A stretch of 30,470 nucleotides of DNA from Collinsella sp. (GTDB taxonomy: Bacteria; Actinomycetota; Coriobacteriia; Coriobacteriales; Coriobacteriaceae). The number at the start of each line of letters is the position of its first letter. Position 1 is the first letter of the stretch. The translations under genes and the position numbers were made by a program. The stretch covers positions 1 through 30,470 of the forward strand of contig DXZW01000010.1 of NCBI GenBank assembly GCA_019419455.1, read 5' to 3'. This document shows positions 1 through 6,854 of the stretch, in pieces. The notes under the pieces were generated by a model. The model saw nothing but the letters and a program-made list of their open reading frames with translations, was not told the origin of the DNA and did no database searches.

Positions 1-9
1 TCAGGCTGC

Positions 10-276
10 TCAATTTCCGATGCTCTTTTTGCTCAAATCCTCTTGACGAAACACATCCATCGCGCGCCACAGCCGCGGCCTTGGCGACCTGTCGTAGCAT
101 TCGCTGCCCTCCCGCAGACGGGGCACCGCAGCCCGAAACTCGTCCACGGCCTGACGCCGACGATTATCCTGCCGCCGTCGATGCTGGCGTACTCGATCAC
201 GGTGTGGACCAGCGCGAGCGCGCGGCTTAGTATCCTGTTCATGCGTCAGGGCCTTTCCGGTAGGTTGATGTAGCAA
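10..276 (-). pseudogene. ISL3-family transposase N-terminal remnant, frameshifted
   Basis: The minus-strand frame 242 to 33 encodes a peptide with the N-terminal zinc-finger pattern of ISL3-family transposases: a beta-strand segment (RIIVGVRPWTS), then RCPVCGRAANAT and a basic stretch. In intact family members this is followed by a WRALD-like motif. Here that motif (LWRAMDVF) appears only in the neighbouring minus-strand frame (276 to 10), so one frameshift lies at about positions 65-90, and the reading frame then stops at position 10. The remaining two thirds of a transposase (DDE domain) are absent. It is read as a dead fragment of an insertion sequence at the edge of an accessory region. 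The family assignment rests on the Cys-x-x-Cys motif and motif order, not on a search. Confidence 0.6.
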
Positions 277-399
277 GCGAAATCCTACCCTGCCCGGCTT
301 TTTGCATCCACCTGCGGAAAAATTGATGTCTCGCCCACAGAAACTACCGAAGAGCCTAAAATCGGCTCATATTCAAACAGACACAAGGAGGGATTAATT

Positions 400-1260
400 A
401 TGGAATGGAGCTTTGACGAAATAAGGGGATTTATCCCGAAATCGATTTCTCTCCCATACTCAAGAGAGGAAAAGAACGGGTACCGCTCTGTTCTAACCGG
501 ACGCGATGAGCTGAACTATATCATGTTGAACGGAAGCGGGAGCTACATCGTCTCTCTGTGCGATGGTAAAAACACCGTCGAAACAATCCTTAATCGGATG
601 TGCGACAAGTTTCCAGACGCCAATCCGGACATGCTCAAATCTGACTTAGCCTCGGCAATGAGAGGTTTCAGCGTATCGAGACTAATAGGATGGGTCAAAA
701 CTCCGACCGAAAATGGCACACCCATTGCCGATGAGATTTGCGTGGACAATGGGACCCATATACGGCTTGCCCAAGAAAACGATATTCGCCTGATTTGCTC
801 CCTGGCAAGCCAGGCGAGCTCATCAGAACCAGAAAGTCCCACAATTGTCTACGGTTGGCCTCTTTCCGTCGAGCAGTATGAACGACCGCTAGAGGTGCGA
901 AACGGATTGTTCAATCTGAGCAAGGAATTTTTCATTGTATATGAGTCAGGGAGACCAACCGGTCTACTCGGCCTCGCCCCCTCCAGCAATCCCTTACTCA
1001 GATACGCAGACATCTGTCTTCTTTTGTGCCCCGCAAGCATCGCCGTTCAATGTATTGCCGCTGCGGCCAGCTTCTATCGTCAAGAATTTTGCGATGTTCC
1101 CAATTTTTTCCACCTGAACCTAACCAGCAAGGAAATTGCATCAAACGAAGGAATTCGAAATCTTATCAATGAGCCAGAATTCACTTGCGCTGGCACTTTT
1201 CCAGGTGAGTGCAGCGACGGCGACTGCATGAATGTATACTGTTTTTCAGAAGTCTGTTAA
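400..1260 (+). CDS. PqqD-like (RRE) and GNAT-like fusion protein, putative RiPP biosynthesis
   Basis: A 286-residue protein with a strong ribosome binding site (AAGGAGGG, about 8 nt before the ATG). Residues about 40-105 resemble PqqD-type RiPP recognition elements: LNYIMLNGSGSYIVSLCDG, then TVETIL, an acidic helix, and a closing SRLIGWV strand. Such domains bind leader peptides and deliver them to radical SAM partners. Residues about 120-286 look like a GNAT acetyltransferase fold: IRLAQENDI opening, a FFIVYESGRPTGLLGLAP strand pair, then ADICLLL and an aromatic C-terminal segment. The acetyl-CoA pyrophosphate loop (usually Q/RxxGxG/A) is not obvious, so catalysis is uncertain. It is the first gene of a tight operon, 8 nt before the radical SAM gene. 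I infer that it presents and perhaps acylates the peptide encoded downstream. The DNA is AT-richer than the sugar locus, suggesting transfer. Confidence 0.6.
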   Translation: MEWSFDEIRGFIPKSISLPYSREEKNGYRSVLTGRDELNYIMLNGSGSYIVSLCDGKNTVETILNRMCDKFPDANPDMLKSDLASAMRGFSVSRLIGWVKTPTENGTPIADEICVDNGTHIRLAQENDIRLICSLASQASSSEPESPTIVYGWPLSVEQYERPLEVRNGLFNLSKEFFIVYESGRPTGLLGLAPSSNPLLRYADICLLLCPASIAVQCIAAAASFYRQEFCDVPNFFHLNLTSKEIASNEGIRNLINEPEFTCAGTFPGECSDGDCMNVYCFSEVC

Positions 1261-1268
1261 GAGGAACC

Positions 1269-2357
1269 ATGGGACGAGTTTCGGAAAACAAGTACACCAA
1301 CGTTCTCAGAGCGCCACATCACGTCGCCCTTGACATAACAAACAAGTGCAACTTGAGATGTCTGCACTGCTATAACAGCAGCGGCGAGAATGAGGTCATG
1401 CACGACGAGTTGACCTCAGATGAACTTTTTGTTTTCGCAAAGGAAATGGCAGACATGTCGCTTTACAGCATGTGTTTCTGTGGAGGAGAAACCTTGTTGC
1501 GCAGTAAAGATATCTTGCGCTGCCTTCCCATATTGCGAGATGGGAATGTTGCAGCGAGCCTGGTAACCAACGGGCTTCTCCTCACGGAATCCCTTCTCCG
1601 AGATTTAGAAGATTCCGGACTCAAAAGCATCCAATTTAGCCTAGACGGCATTGGGTCAGCTCACGATAGGCTGAGGGGACATGAGGGAGCCTTCGAAATC
1701 GTCGAAGAAGCAGTTGCCACCGTACTCAACCATTCCGATTTGCACCTTGCTATCGCATTTACGCCCACGTCGTTCAACACCGAACAGTTTCCCGATGTCA
1801 TCTCACTATTAGATGAGATTTTCACCAAATCTAACAGGCCGAAGAGGACGCCGGGTGACTTTATCGAACTACGTGTCCAACCCCTCATGGTTTTGGGCCG
1901 TGCGCGAAAGAACACATTTATTAGACCGGACTATTCCCAATACCGTACGTTGATTCACGCCATTCAAGAGGACGACTTCCTTCGGAAGCACCCGAATGTC
2001 CGACCGCAATGGGGCGACCCCGTCGACCATCTAATTCGCTTCTCTGATAACCGATATCTATTAGATCAGGTTTCAGTGCACGCAAACGGCGACATCGTCG
2101 TTTCTCCGTATATCCCGTTAGTGGTTGGCAACATCAGAAACCACCCTCTTGAGGATTACTGGAACAACGGACTTAGCTCAATTTGGTCCACAAAACTGGT
2201 TCAAGACCTCTGTAACCACATGTGGACCATTGACGACATGGAGCGTATGTCCGACACAATTTGCGATATAGATATGGGAGGTGATCTACACGTTGACCTG
2301 ATTGATGATACCGCGGATGAACTGTTGAACTCATCGTTGAAGGAGATGTTGGGTTAA
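1269..2357 (+). CDS. Radical SAM peptide-modifying enzyme (SPASM-like C-terminus)
   Basis: A 362-residue protein. The ATG at 1269 follows a GAGG about 5 nt upstream; a longer frame back to 1209 would overlap the previous gene and is less likely. Residues 27-34 are CNLRCLHC, the CxxxCxxC motif that ligates the 4Fe-4S cluster used to cleave S-adenosylmethionine. GGE at about 72-74 is the SAM-amino-group motif, and FSLDG is a later core strand. The C-terminal 100 residues follow the SPASM/twitch layout (HANGDIVVSPYIPLVVGNIR, then LEDYWNNGL) but lack the usual auxiliary-cluster cysteines at the strand turn; only two scattered Cys remain. Family knowledge says that radical SAM proteins next to an RRE gene and a short peptide gene install crosslinks, epimerise residues or excise parts of the peptide. 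The exact chemistry cannot be read from sequence. Confidence 0.85.
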   Translation: MGRVSENKYTNVLRAPHHVALDITNKCNLRCLHCYNSSGENEVMHDELTSDELFVFAKEMADMSLYSMCFCGGETLLRSKDILRCLPILRDGNVAASLVTNGLLLTESLLRDLEDSGLKSIQFSLDGIGSAHDRLRGHEGAFEIVEEAVATVLNHSDLHLAIAFTPTSFNTEQFPDVISLLDEIFTKSNRPKRTPGDFIELRVQPLMVLGRARKNTFIRPDYSQYRTLIHAIQEDDFLRKHPNVRPQWGDPVDHLIRFSDNRYLLDQVSVHANGDIVVSPYIPLVVGNIRNHPLEDYWNNGLSSIWSTKLVQDLCNHMWTIDDMERMSDTICDIDMGGDLHVDLIDDTADELLNSSLKEMLG

Positions 2358-2561
2358 ATGTACGAGAAGCCCGTAGTAGACAACATGAATCCGACCAGAG
2401 CATCGACTCTTGGAACGGAAACTTGGTTCGACATGTATTACATCGTGTGGGGAGCAAATGTGGCGGTCGGAGTCACCGCAGTTGGAGCCTATGAACTGGT
2501 CCTCATCACTTTTGCCGCAGCACTTCCCCTCAGCGAGCAAGGTGGCCAAGACGAGCAATGA
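2358..2561 (+). CDS. Candidate RiPP precursor peptide, 67 aa, hydrophobic core
   Basis: The ATG is directly adjacent to the radical SAM stop codon (TAAATG), so translation is probably coupled. The peptide starts MYEKPVV, which resembles the start of many radical-SAM RiPP leaders (KPxV-like). After a polar leader of about 22 residues comes an aromatic and aliphatic segment (about residues 23-58) with TWFDMYYIVWGANVAVGV, GAYELV and LITFAAALP, then an acidic Gln-rich tail. It has no cysteine, so sactipeptide or ranthipeptide thioethers are excluded. Trp/Tyr/Phe crosslinks, beta-carbon crosslinks, epimerisation of Val/Ala residues, or tyramine excision remain possible. I do not recognise a named precursor family. 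An alternative is an unmodified hydrophobic bacteriocin-like peptide or a small membrane protein. The gene ends in an ATGA overlap with the next gene. Confidence 0.55.
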   Translation: MYEKPVVDNMNPTRASTLGTETWFDMYYIVWGANVAVGVTAVGAYELVLITFAAALPLSEQGGQDEQ

Positions 2562-2899
2562 GTCCTGAAGCGCTAAGATCATCCATTGGCGGCATGGTAG
2601 GAGGAATCTGCTTTCTCGTTGTCGGGGTGTTAATGGTAAAGACCGGCAATCCCGGCCTGATTCACAGTTACCATATCGCTCATATTCCAAGCGAGAAGAT
2701 TCCTCTTGTTGCCAGATTGGTCGGACTCGGAATAGCGTTGACGGGAGCCGGTCTCGTTCTCGCGGGCATCATTGCCTTTGCGTCCCAAATCCCATTATCG
2801 GCATCGGCGGCTTTCATTCTGCCGCTCATCATAATCTTTGCCGGTCTTGGCGTCTCCTTGCTAACGATCGTAGTGTTCACATTTCGACCATGGTCATAA
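2558..2899 (+). CDS. Small integral membrane protein, possible immunity protein
   Basis: A 113-residue protein that starts inside the stop of the candidate precursor (4-nt ATGA overlap), a sign of translational coupling. Three membrane segments are visible at about residues 9-28, 48-73 and 82-107. A loop between the first two carries NPGLIHSYHIAHIPSEK, an IHSYH-type motif that I associate with small DUF3784-like membrane proteins. That association is from memory and unconfirmed. There is no enzyme motif. In RiPP and bacteriocin operons a small multi-span membrane protein next to the peptide gene is often the immunity protein, so that is the best inference. A transporter accessory subunit is an alternative. 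Confidence 0.55.
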   Translation: MSPEALRSSIGGMVGGICFLVVGVLMVKTGNPGLIHSYHIAHIPSEKIPLVARLVGLGIALTGAGLVLAGIIAFASQIPLSASAAFILPLIIIFAGLGVSLLTIVVFTFRPWS

Positions 2900-2964
2900 T
2901 GGATTTCCTATTGCATGAAACTTCAGGCGCATGCCCAACAAACAATGAAAAAATTTACAGCTTT

Positions 2965-3000
2965 AGTCGGACGGCTGTTTTATTTTTCAGCCGTCCGACT
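2965..3000 (+). terminator. Perfect 13-bp stem-loop between the peptide operon and the exporter
   Basis: AGTCGGACGGCTG at 2965-2977 is exactly complementary to 2988-3000, with a 10-nt T-rich loop. The downstream plus-strand sequence is GC-rich, without a T tract, so it is not a classical intrinsic terminator. It could stop transcription partly, stabilise the upstream mRNA 3' end, or attenuate exporter expression. The rest of the 260-bp gap (2900-3159) shows no credible gene. Confidence 0.5.
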
Positions 3001-3159
3001 GCCGTGCGCGGCCTATTGATCGAACATAAAATTCCCGTTTCTATGAGGATCCAGCTCGCAAAGACTCTCTATGGAAGCGCTCGTGCCGATTAGTCGCCGC
3101 TTCGTTTCCACCGAACCGCGGTGTAAGGTGTCATCAGTTGGTATTTCATACCTGATAGA

Positions 3160-4809
3160 TTGGGGCCATTCTTGATTCGGTACGTCTTATCGAAGTTTAG
3201 TAAAACAAAGGGTGCTTTCACGTTCATTGCCATCACGACGATTGGAATCGCCCTTTCCTATGCCGCACCATATGTGAACGGAAAGTTCTTAGATTTCCTT
3301 CTTGCCAATCGCAGCGAGAAGGATGCTGTGCTTTTTGCGCTCTTCGTAGCTTCAATAGGGGTCTTTTCTGCCTTATTTTCATATTTTGCAGGAACGTTAT
3401 CTATCCGTATATCCACAAAGCTTTCTTTTGACCTACTCAGGGAAACCGTCTTGCGCTTTGAGCGAGTTAATTTTCTGACGAACCGAACAACCGACTCAGC
3501 CTATACGACGCAAAGGATTTTCACTGACTCAGGTGTTGTTTCTTCTTTCGTTCTAACAAACTTTATCAGCGCTCCCCTGTCTGTTGTCGCCATTCCTTTC
3601 GTGTTGCTCGTCATATGGTCGGTTGATCCACTCCTCGCACTATTCTCCATCCTCCTTCTTGTGGCATATCTCTTCGTTATTACCGGATTGCGAAAGCTTC
3701 TATATAAAGTCATGTACGAGAAGAAGGAGGCAGATAGCGCTTTCTATGCCGTAATAGCATCGCAGTTGAATCAGATTCTCAACATTCAGTTAACGTCTTC
3801 ATACAATAAAAGCGAGCTAGCACTTGACACCGGATTTGAAAAGTATTTTCCAAAGGTCTTGCACTCGGGAAAGCTCTCATTCTCACTAACATCGATTGAC
3901 AGCCTTTTTGCTGCCGTGTTTCAAGCGATAATACTCATCGTATCCGGAGTGCGAATCATCAATGGAACCATGACGATAGGCGAATACACCATCGTCGGTG
4001 CATATTTTGCCGTCCTATTTAAAACCTTGAAAAACACGATGAACCTGTTCAAGTCCTATCAGGATGCCAAGGCTTCGTGGGACAGGATGAGCGCCATAGG
4101 AAAGGTAGGACCGGAACCAGAGCAAGATCAGACAGGTTTAGTCAAGATTGACACAATAAATCGCATTTCTGTTTCCAAGTTGGATTTTACGGTACCCCTT
4201 CCAGACGGATCTCCCCGAAAGGTTCTTGACGGATTTTCCTTCGATTTCTCCGGCCCTGGAACATACTGCATAACCGGAGAAAATGGAAGAGGAAAAACGT
4301 CGCTCCTTTACCTGCTCCTTGGGCTGTATCCATCGGCAGGCAAAGTAACATACAACGACATGCCGATTGAAAAATGCAATTTGGATTACATACGTTCAGA
4401 CACGATATCGTGCTGCCCCCAACCGTGCTTCGCTCCAGATGAGACGGTTCGGGACCTGTTGGATTATTTCAACACCCCATTTTTTACAAAGCACCAGCAT
4501 ATGAATGAGCTACCGTCGTTGACAACCAGCATAGAGGGCTTGCTTGAGAAACGTTGTCCTGAACTTTCGGCTGGTGAGCTGCGCCGTGTATACTTGTGGT
4601 CGGCAATTTCCCGTAATCCATCAGTCTTGGTGCTCGATGAGCCTACAACTGGATTGGATGAAACAAGCCGAGCCGAACTCGCTTCGTATGTCAGAAACAA
4701 CAAATTGAAACAGCTCATTATCATTGTTTCACATGATAATGAGCTGGCAAATGCAGCGGAAACGATCGTCAGTCTAGATAACGCGTCACACCGTTGCGCA
4801 AATCGATAG
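3160..4809 (+). CDS. ABC exporter, fused membrane and ATPase domains, probable RiPP exporter
   Basis: A 549-residue half-transporter. The N-terminal 300 residues hold about six hydrophobic segments (for example 20-40, 56-80, 130-175, 245-268), the ABC exporter membrane domain. The ATPase domain has Walker A GENGRGKTS (373-381), Q-loop Gln near 421, signature LSAGE (469-473), Walker B VLVLDE (489-494) and H-loop His525. There is no C39 peptidase domain, so leader removal needs another protease or does not occur. No ATG is available between the upstream in-frame stop and the conserved start of the protein; TTG at 3160 is used, with TTG at 3172 as the alternative, and neither has a good ribosome binding site. 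Its position after the radical SAM/peptide genes suggests that it exports the modified peptide or gives immunity. Confidence 0.8.
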   Translation: MGPFLIRYVLSKFSKTKGAFTFIAITTIGIALSYAAPYVNGKFLDFLLANRSEKDAVLFALFVASIGVFSALFSYFAGTLSIRISTKLSFDLLRETVLRFERVNFLTNRTTDSAYTTQRIFTDSGVVSSFVLTNFISAPLSVVAIPFVLLVIWSVDPLLALFSILLLVAYLFVITGLRKLLYKVMYEKKEADSAFYAVIASQLNQILNIQLTSSYNKSELALDTGFEKYFPKVLHSGKLSFSLTSIDSLFAAVFQAIILIVSGVRIINGTMTIGEYTIVGAYFAVLFKTLKNTMNLFKSYQDAKASWDRMSAIGKVGPEPEQDQTGLVKIDTINRISVSKLDFTVPLPDGSPRKVLDGFSFDFSGPGTYCITGENGRGKTSLLYLLLGLYPSAGKVTYNDMPIEKCNLDYIRSDTISCCPQPCFAPDETVRDLLDYFNTPFFTKHQHMNELPSLTTSIEGLLEKRCPELSAGELRRVYLWSAISRNPSVLVLDEPTTGLDETSRAELASYVRNNKLKQLIIIVSHDNELANAAETIVSLDNASHRCANR

Positions 4810-4845
4810 GACCGCATCGAGTCGCAGCAATTGCAGAAGGCTAAG

Positions 4846-5094
4846 CTATAATGATTGCCCTTTACCCATGCGTATCTCAAGGCCTTCGATGATGATCCTT
4901 GATACCGTGGTGTTGTGTTCCGCCGCGTAGGTGCTCATCTCTTGCTTCTGCTCTTCCGTAACCCAAAAGGTGATGCACTCCCCTTTCTTGCGACTTGTCG
5001 AATCCCCTTTGTTTCGTGTGTCTTGATTACCCATGAGGGTCATGCTCGCCTCTCCAACGGGCATGACGCGGCGAGTTGGCTTCTTAATTGCCAC
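4846..5094 (-). CDS. Ribbon-helix-helix-like small protein
   Basis: An 82-residue protein on the minus strand. It starts at GTG 5094, chosen because a perfect AAGGAG (5102-5107) lies 7 nt upstream. The N-terminal 35 residues are basic and low in structure. Residues about 39-75 (GECITFWVTEEQKQEMSTY, then TTVSRIIIEGLE) match the beta-strand, helix, helix pattern of CopG/Arc-type DNA binding proteins. Such proteins act as antitoxins, plasmid copy regulators or mobilisation accessory proteins. No toxin or relaxase gene is beside it: the exporter ends convergently at 4809 and an IS21 remnant lies behind it. It may therefore be an orphan left from a mobile element. The family is moderately certain and the role unknown. 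Confidence 0.55.
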   Translation of the reverse strand: MAIKKPTRRVMPVGEASMTLMGNQDTRNKGDSTSRKKGECITFWVTEEQKQEMSTYAAEHNTTVSRIIIEGLEIRMGKGQSL

Positions 5095-5144
5095 CGTAAA
5101 TCTCCTTATCCTCCTCGATGCCCTCCTTCACCTGTTTGAGTAAT

Positions 5145-5378
5145 TGTCCTCTTTGACACCGGCGATATTGCGCTTACACACCGTCCGCTCACATCCCGAA
5201 TATTGCCGTTCGGCACCGCCGATATTCCCGTCGGCACCGTCCCCCTGGTACGTTCCGGCTGTCCATGCAGCCGAGACCAAGGAGGTACAGCATGGCGAGA
5301 AGGATAAGGGCCAGGGAGGCCCTCAGGCTCCGTGCGTCCGGCCTGTCGCAGAACGCGATAGCCCGCGCGGCGCATTGA
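5145..5378 (+). mobile_element. IS21-family left end with truncated istA (28 codons)
   Basis: A TGTCCT start near 5145 is followed by repeated CACCG-CGATATT / AATATTGCC / GGCACCGTCC blocks up to about 5250, like the multiple terminal repeats of IS21 elements. ATG at 5292, preceded by GGAGG, opens MARRIRAREALRLRASGLSQ, the helix-turn-helix start typical of IstA transposases (RLRASGLSQ-IAR). The frame stops at 5376-5378 after 28 codons, where IstA should continue for several hundred residues. No istB or right end is seen. This is a decayed or deletion-truncated element fused to the EcsC-like pseudogene that follows. Confidence 0.6.
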
Positions 5379-5390
5379 TTGGAAGGCTGT

Positions 5391-6429
5391 ATGGACGTCA
5401 GGCTGCTTGGAAAGAAAAACGAGGGCGAGGGCCTTGGGGTCGCTGTTCTCGTTGATTCGGCTTTTGCAGAGTTAAAAGACAAGAGCGATGAGCAGTTGGC
5501 GGAGGCCCAGAGATTTTTGATTGACTTTATGAAAAAAGTTGCTCGGCTAAAGGGAGTGAGAATTGATCGGCCCCATTTCCTCCGCTCGGAGCTGAGGAGG
5601 AAGGGTGTCCATAAAGATGTCGGCGAGTTTGCCGTGGAAACGACCCCCGTTACCGCCGGAATCGATGTGGGCCTGATCGATAGAATTGCTAGAGAAGTAA
5701 TTGATTATGAGGCAAAGAAGTCAACCGCCTTTTCCTTTGCAGCGGGTCTTCCCGGAGGTGTCGCGATGGTGGGCACCATTCCTGCCGATATTACGTAATA
5801 CTACGTGCACGCATTCAGGATTATGCAGAAACTGGCATACCTGTATGGCTGGCAGACCTTTTTTGAAGAATGTGACGACGTTGATGACGAGACTCTCTAC
5901 GAAATGGCAGTGTTGCTCGGTGTGATGATGGGTGTAGGCAGCGCGAATTCGATGCTAACCGTAATCGCCAAAAACGCCCAAGAGGCGGTCGCGAAAAAGG
6001 TCGCTCGCCAGTCGCTAACCAAGACCAGTTGGTATCCGATCCTGAAGAAGCTCTTGAGCTTCATGGGTATCAAGATAACAAAGCAGACGGTGGGGGATGC
6101 CGCTGGCAAGGTTGTTGTGGGCGTCGGTGGCGTAATCTCTGGTGCTATCACCTTTATGGGTCTTTCAAAGGGGTCGGCGCGCTTGTGTAGGCAGCTTAAG
6201 TGCTTGCCGCAGGCAAACGAGCGGATTCCTGGCACTGGGTACTATGAAAAGGATGAGGCCGCGGTTGCCAAGAAGAGGATTGACGTAGCGGAACCCCTCT
6301 TTATCGAAAAGTTCGGATTATACTCCCATATTCTACGGCTCTATTGTTGAATATGCTGACCGGCTGGAGGAGTCACTGGCGACTGGAGAAGCGAAGCTGG
6401 ATGCATATAATCCGGACGTTCTTCTCTGA
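5391..6429 (+). pseudogene. EcsC-family protein, interrupted by a stop codon and a frameshift
   Basis: Reading from ATG 5391 (GGAAGG 4 nt upstream), the frame runs to TAA at 5796-5798. It continues in the same frame (YYVHAFRIMQKLAYLYGW and onward) to 6350, so one nonsense codon splits the protein. A CAA-to-TAA change is the simplest cause. Near 6330 the frame slips: the plausible C-terminus (FYGSIVEYADRLEESLATGE) is in the +1 frame and ends at TGA 6427-6429. The motif order, a Gly-rich membrane-like segment (SFAAGLPGGVAMVGTIPADIT), the PADI-to-LAYLYGW segment and a second Gly-rich stretch (VVVGVGGVISGAITF), fits EcsC-family proteins, whose function is poorly known. The N-terminus abuts the IS21 remnant and may be truncated. 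Two lesions argue for a dead gene rather than two real proteins. Confidence 0.6.
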
Positions 6430-6576
6430 TACTCAGCGGAATTAGGCTATGCGTAACAGGATTGTTGTTCGATCTAATGTGAACGTTGGATGATGCTAAC
6501 TATTTATGGAAAACAGTTAAAAAAGTTTTTCACCCCTTTTTCACTCCTCGGAGAAGGAGGAAAGAGACGCGAAAAC

Positions 6577-6609
6577 AAAAAAGCTCAGAAGCAATTACGC
6601 TTCTGAGCT
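6577..6609 (-). terminator. Intrinsic terminator of the tRNA-Thr gene
   Basis: On the minus strand an 11-bp perfect stem (6582-6592 with 6599-6609, AGCTCAGAAGC arms) with a 6-nt loop is followed by a run of six Ts (6581 down to 6576). It lies 12 nt beyond the 3' end of the tRNA gene. Confidence 0.85.
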
Positions 6610-6621
6610 GCACTAATGCAA

Positions 6622-6697
6622 TGGAGCCAGCGACCGGGCTCGAACCGGTGACCCCCGCTTTACGAGAGCGGTGCTCTACCAACTGAGCTACGCTGGC
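6622..6697 (-). tRNA. tRNA-Thr(CGT)
   Basis: The minus strand reads GCCAGCG acceptor, TAGCTCAGTTGGTAGAGCA D-arm, an anticodon stem CCGCT/AGCGG with loop CTCGTAA (anticodon CGT), then GGTTCGAGCCC in the T-arm, CGCTGGC and an encoded CCA. Total 76 nt. A terminator lies downstream and a promoter-like site upstream. The 3' end faces the accessory region at 1-6600, a common arrangement for integrase target sites, although no integrase or duplicated 3' end is visible here. Confidence 0.95.
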
Positions 6698-6736
6698 GGC
6701 CATGTGATGGCGCAACTGAGGCGTCAACGGCTGTCT

Positions 6737-6765
6737 ATGATACGGGATATCGCAAATCCGCGCAA
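6737..6765 (-). promoter_or_regulatory. Predicted promoter for tRNA-Thr
   Basis: On the minus strand TTGCGC (6760-6765) and TATCAT (6737-6742) are separated by 17 bp. Transcription would start about 30 nt before the mature tRNA. Confidence 0.45.
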
Positions 6766-6854
6766 GTGTTCTGACGGCTTTTCTCACTTTAAATGCACTA
6801 ATATTGGAGACGCGATGTCTTGCTCTTACGGGTCTCAAACAGAATGGGGCAGCG

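Noticed and set aside
2890..3093. 67-codon frame after the small membrane protein, considered as a second precursor peptide
   Set aside because: It reads through the perfect stem-loop at 2965-3000, has no ribosome binding site and lacks a leader-like start.
5799..6350. Separate gene starting at GTG 5805 in the second half of the EcsC-like region
   Set aside because: It is in the same frame as the upstream half, with only one TAA between, and family motifs continue across it, so a split pseudogene is simpler.
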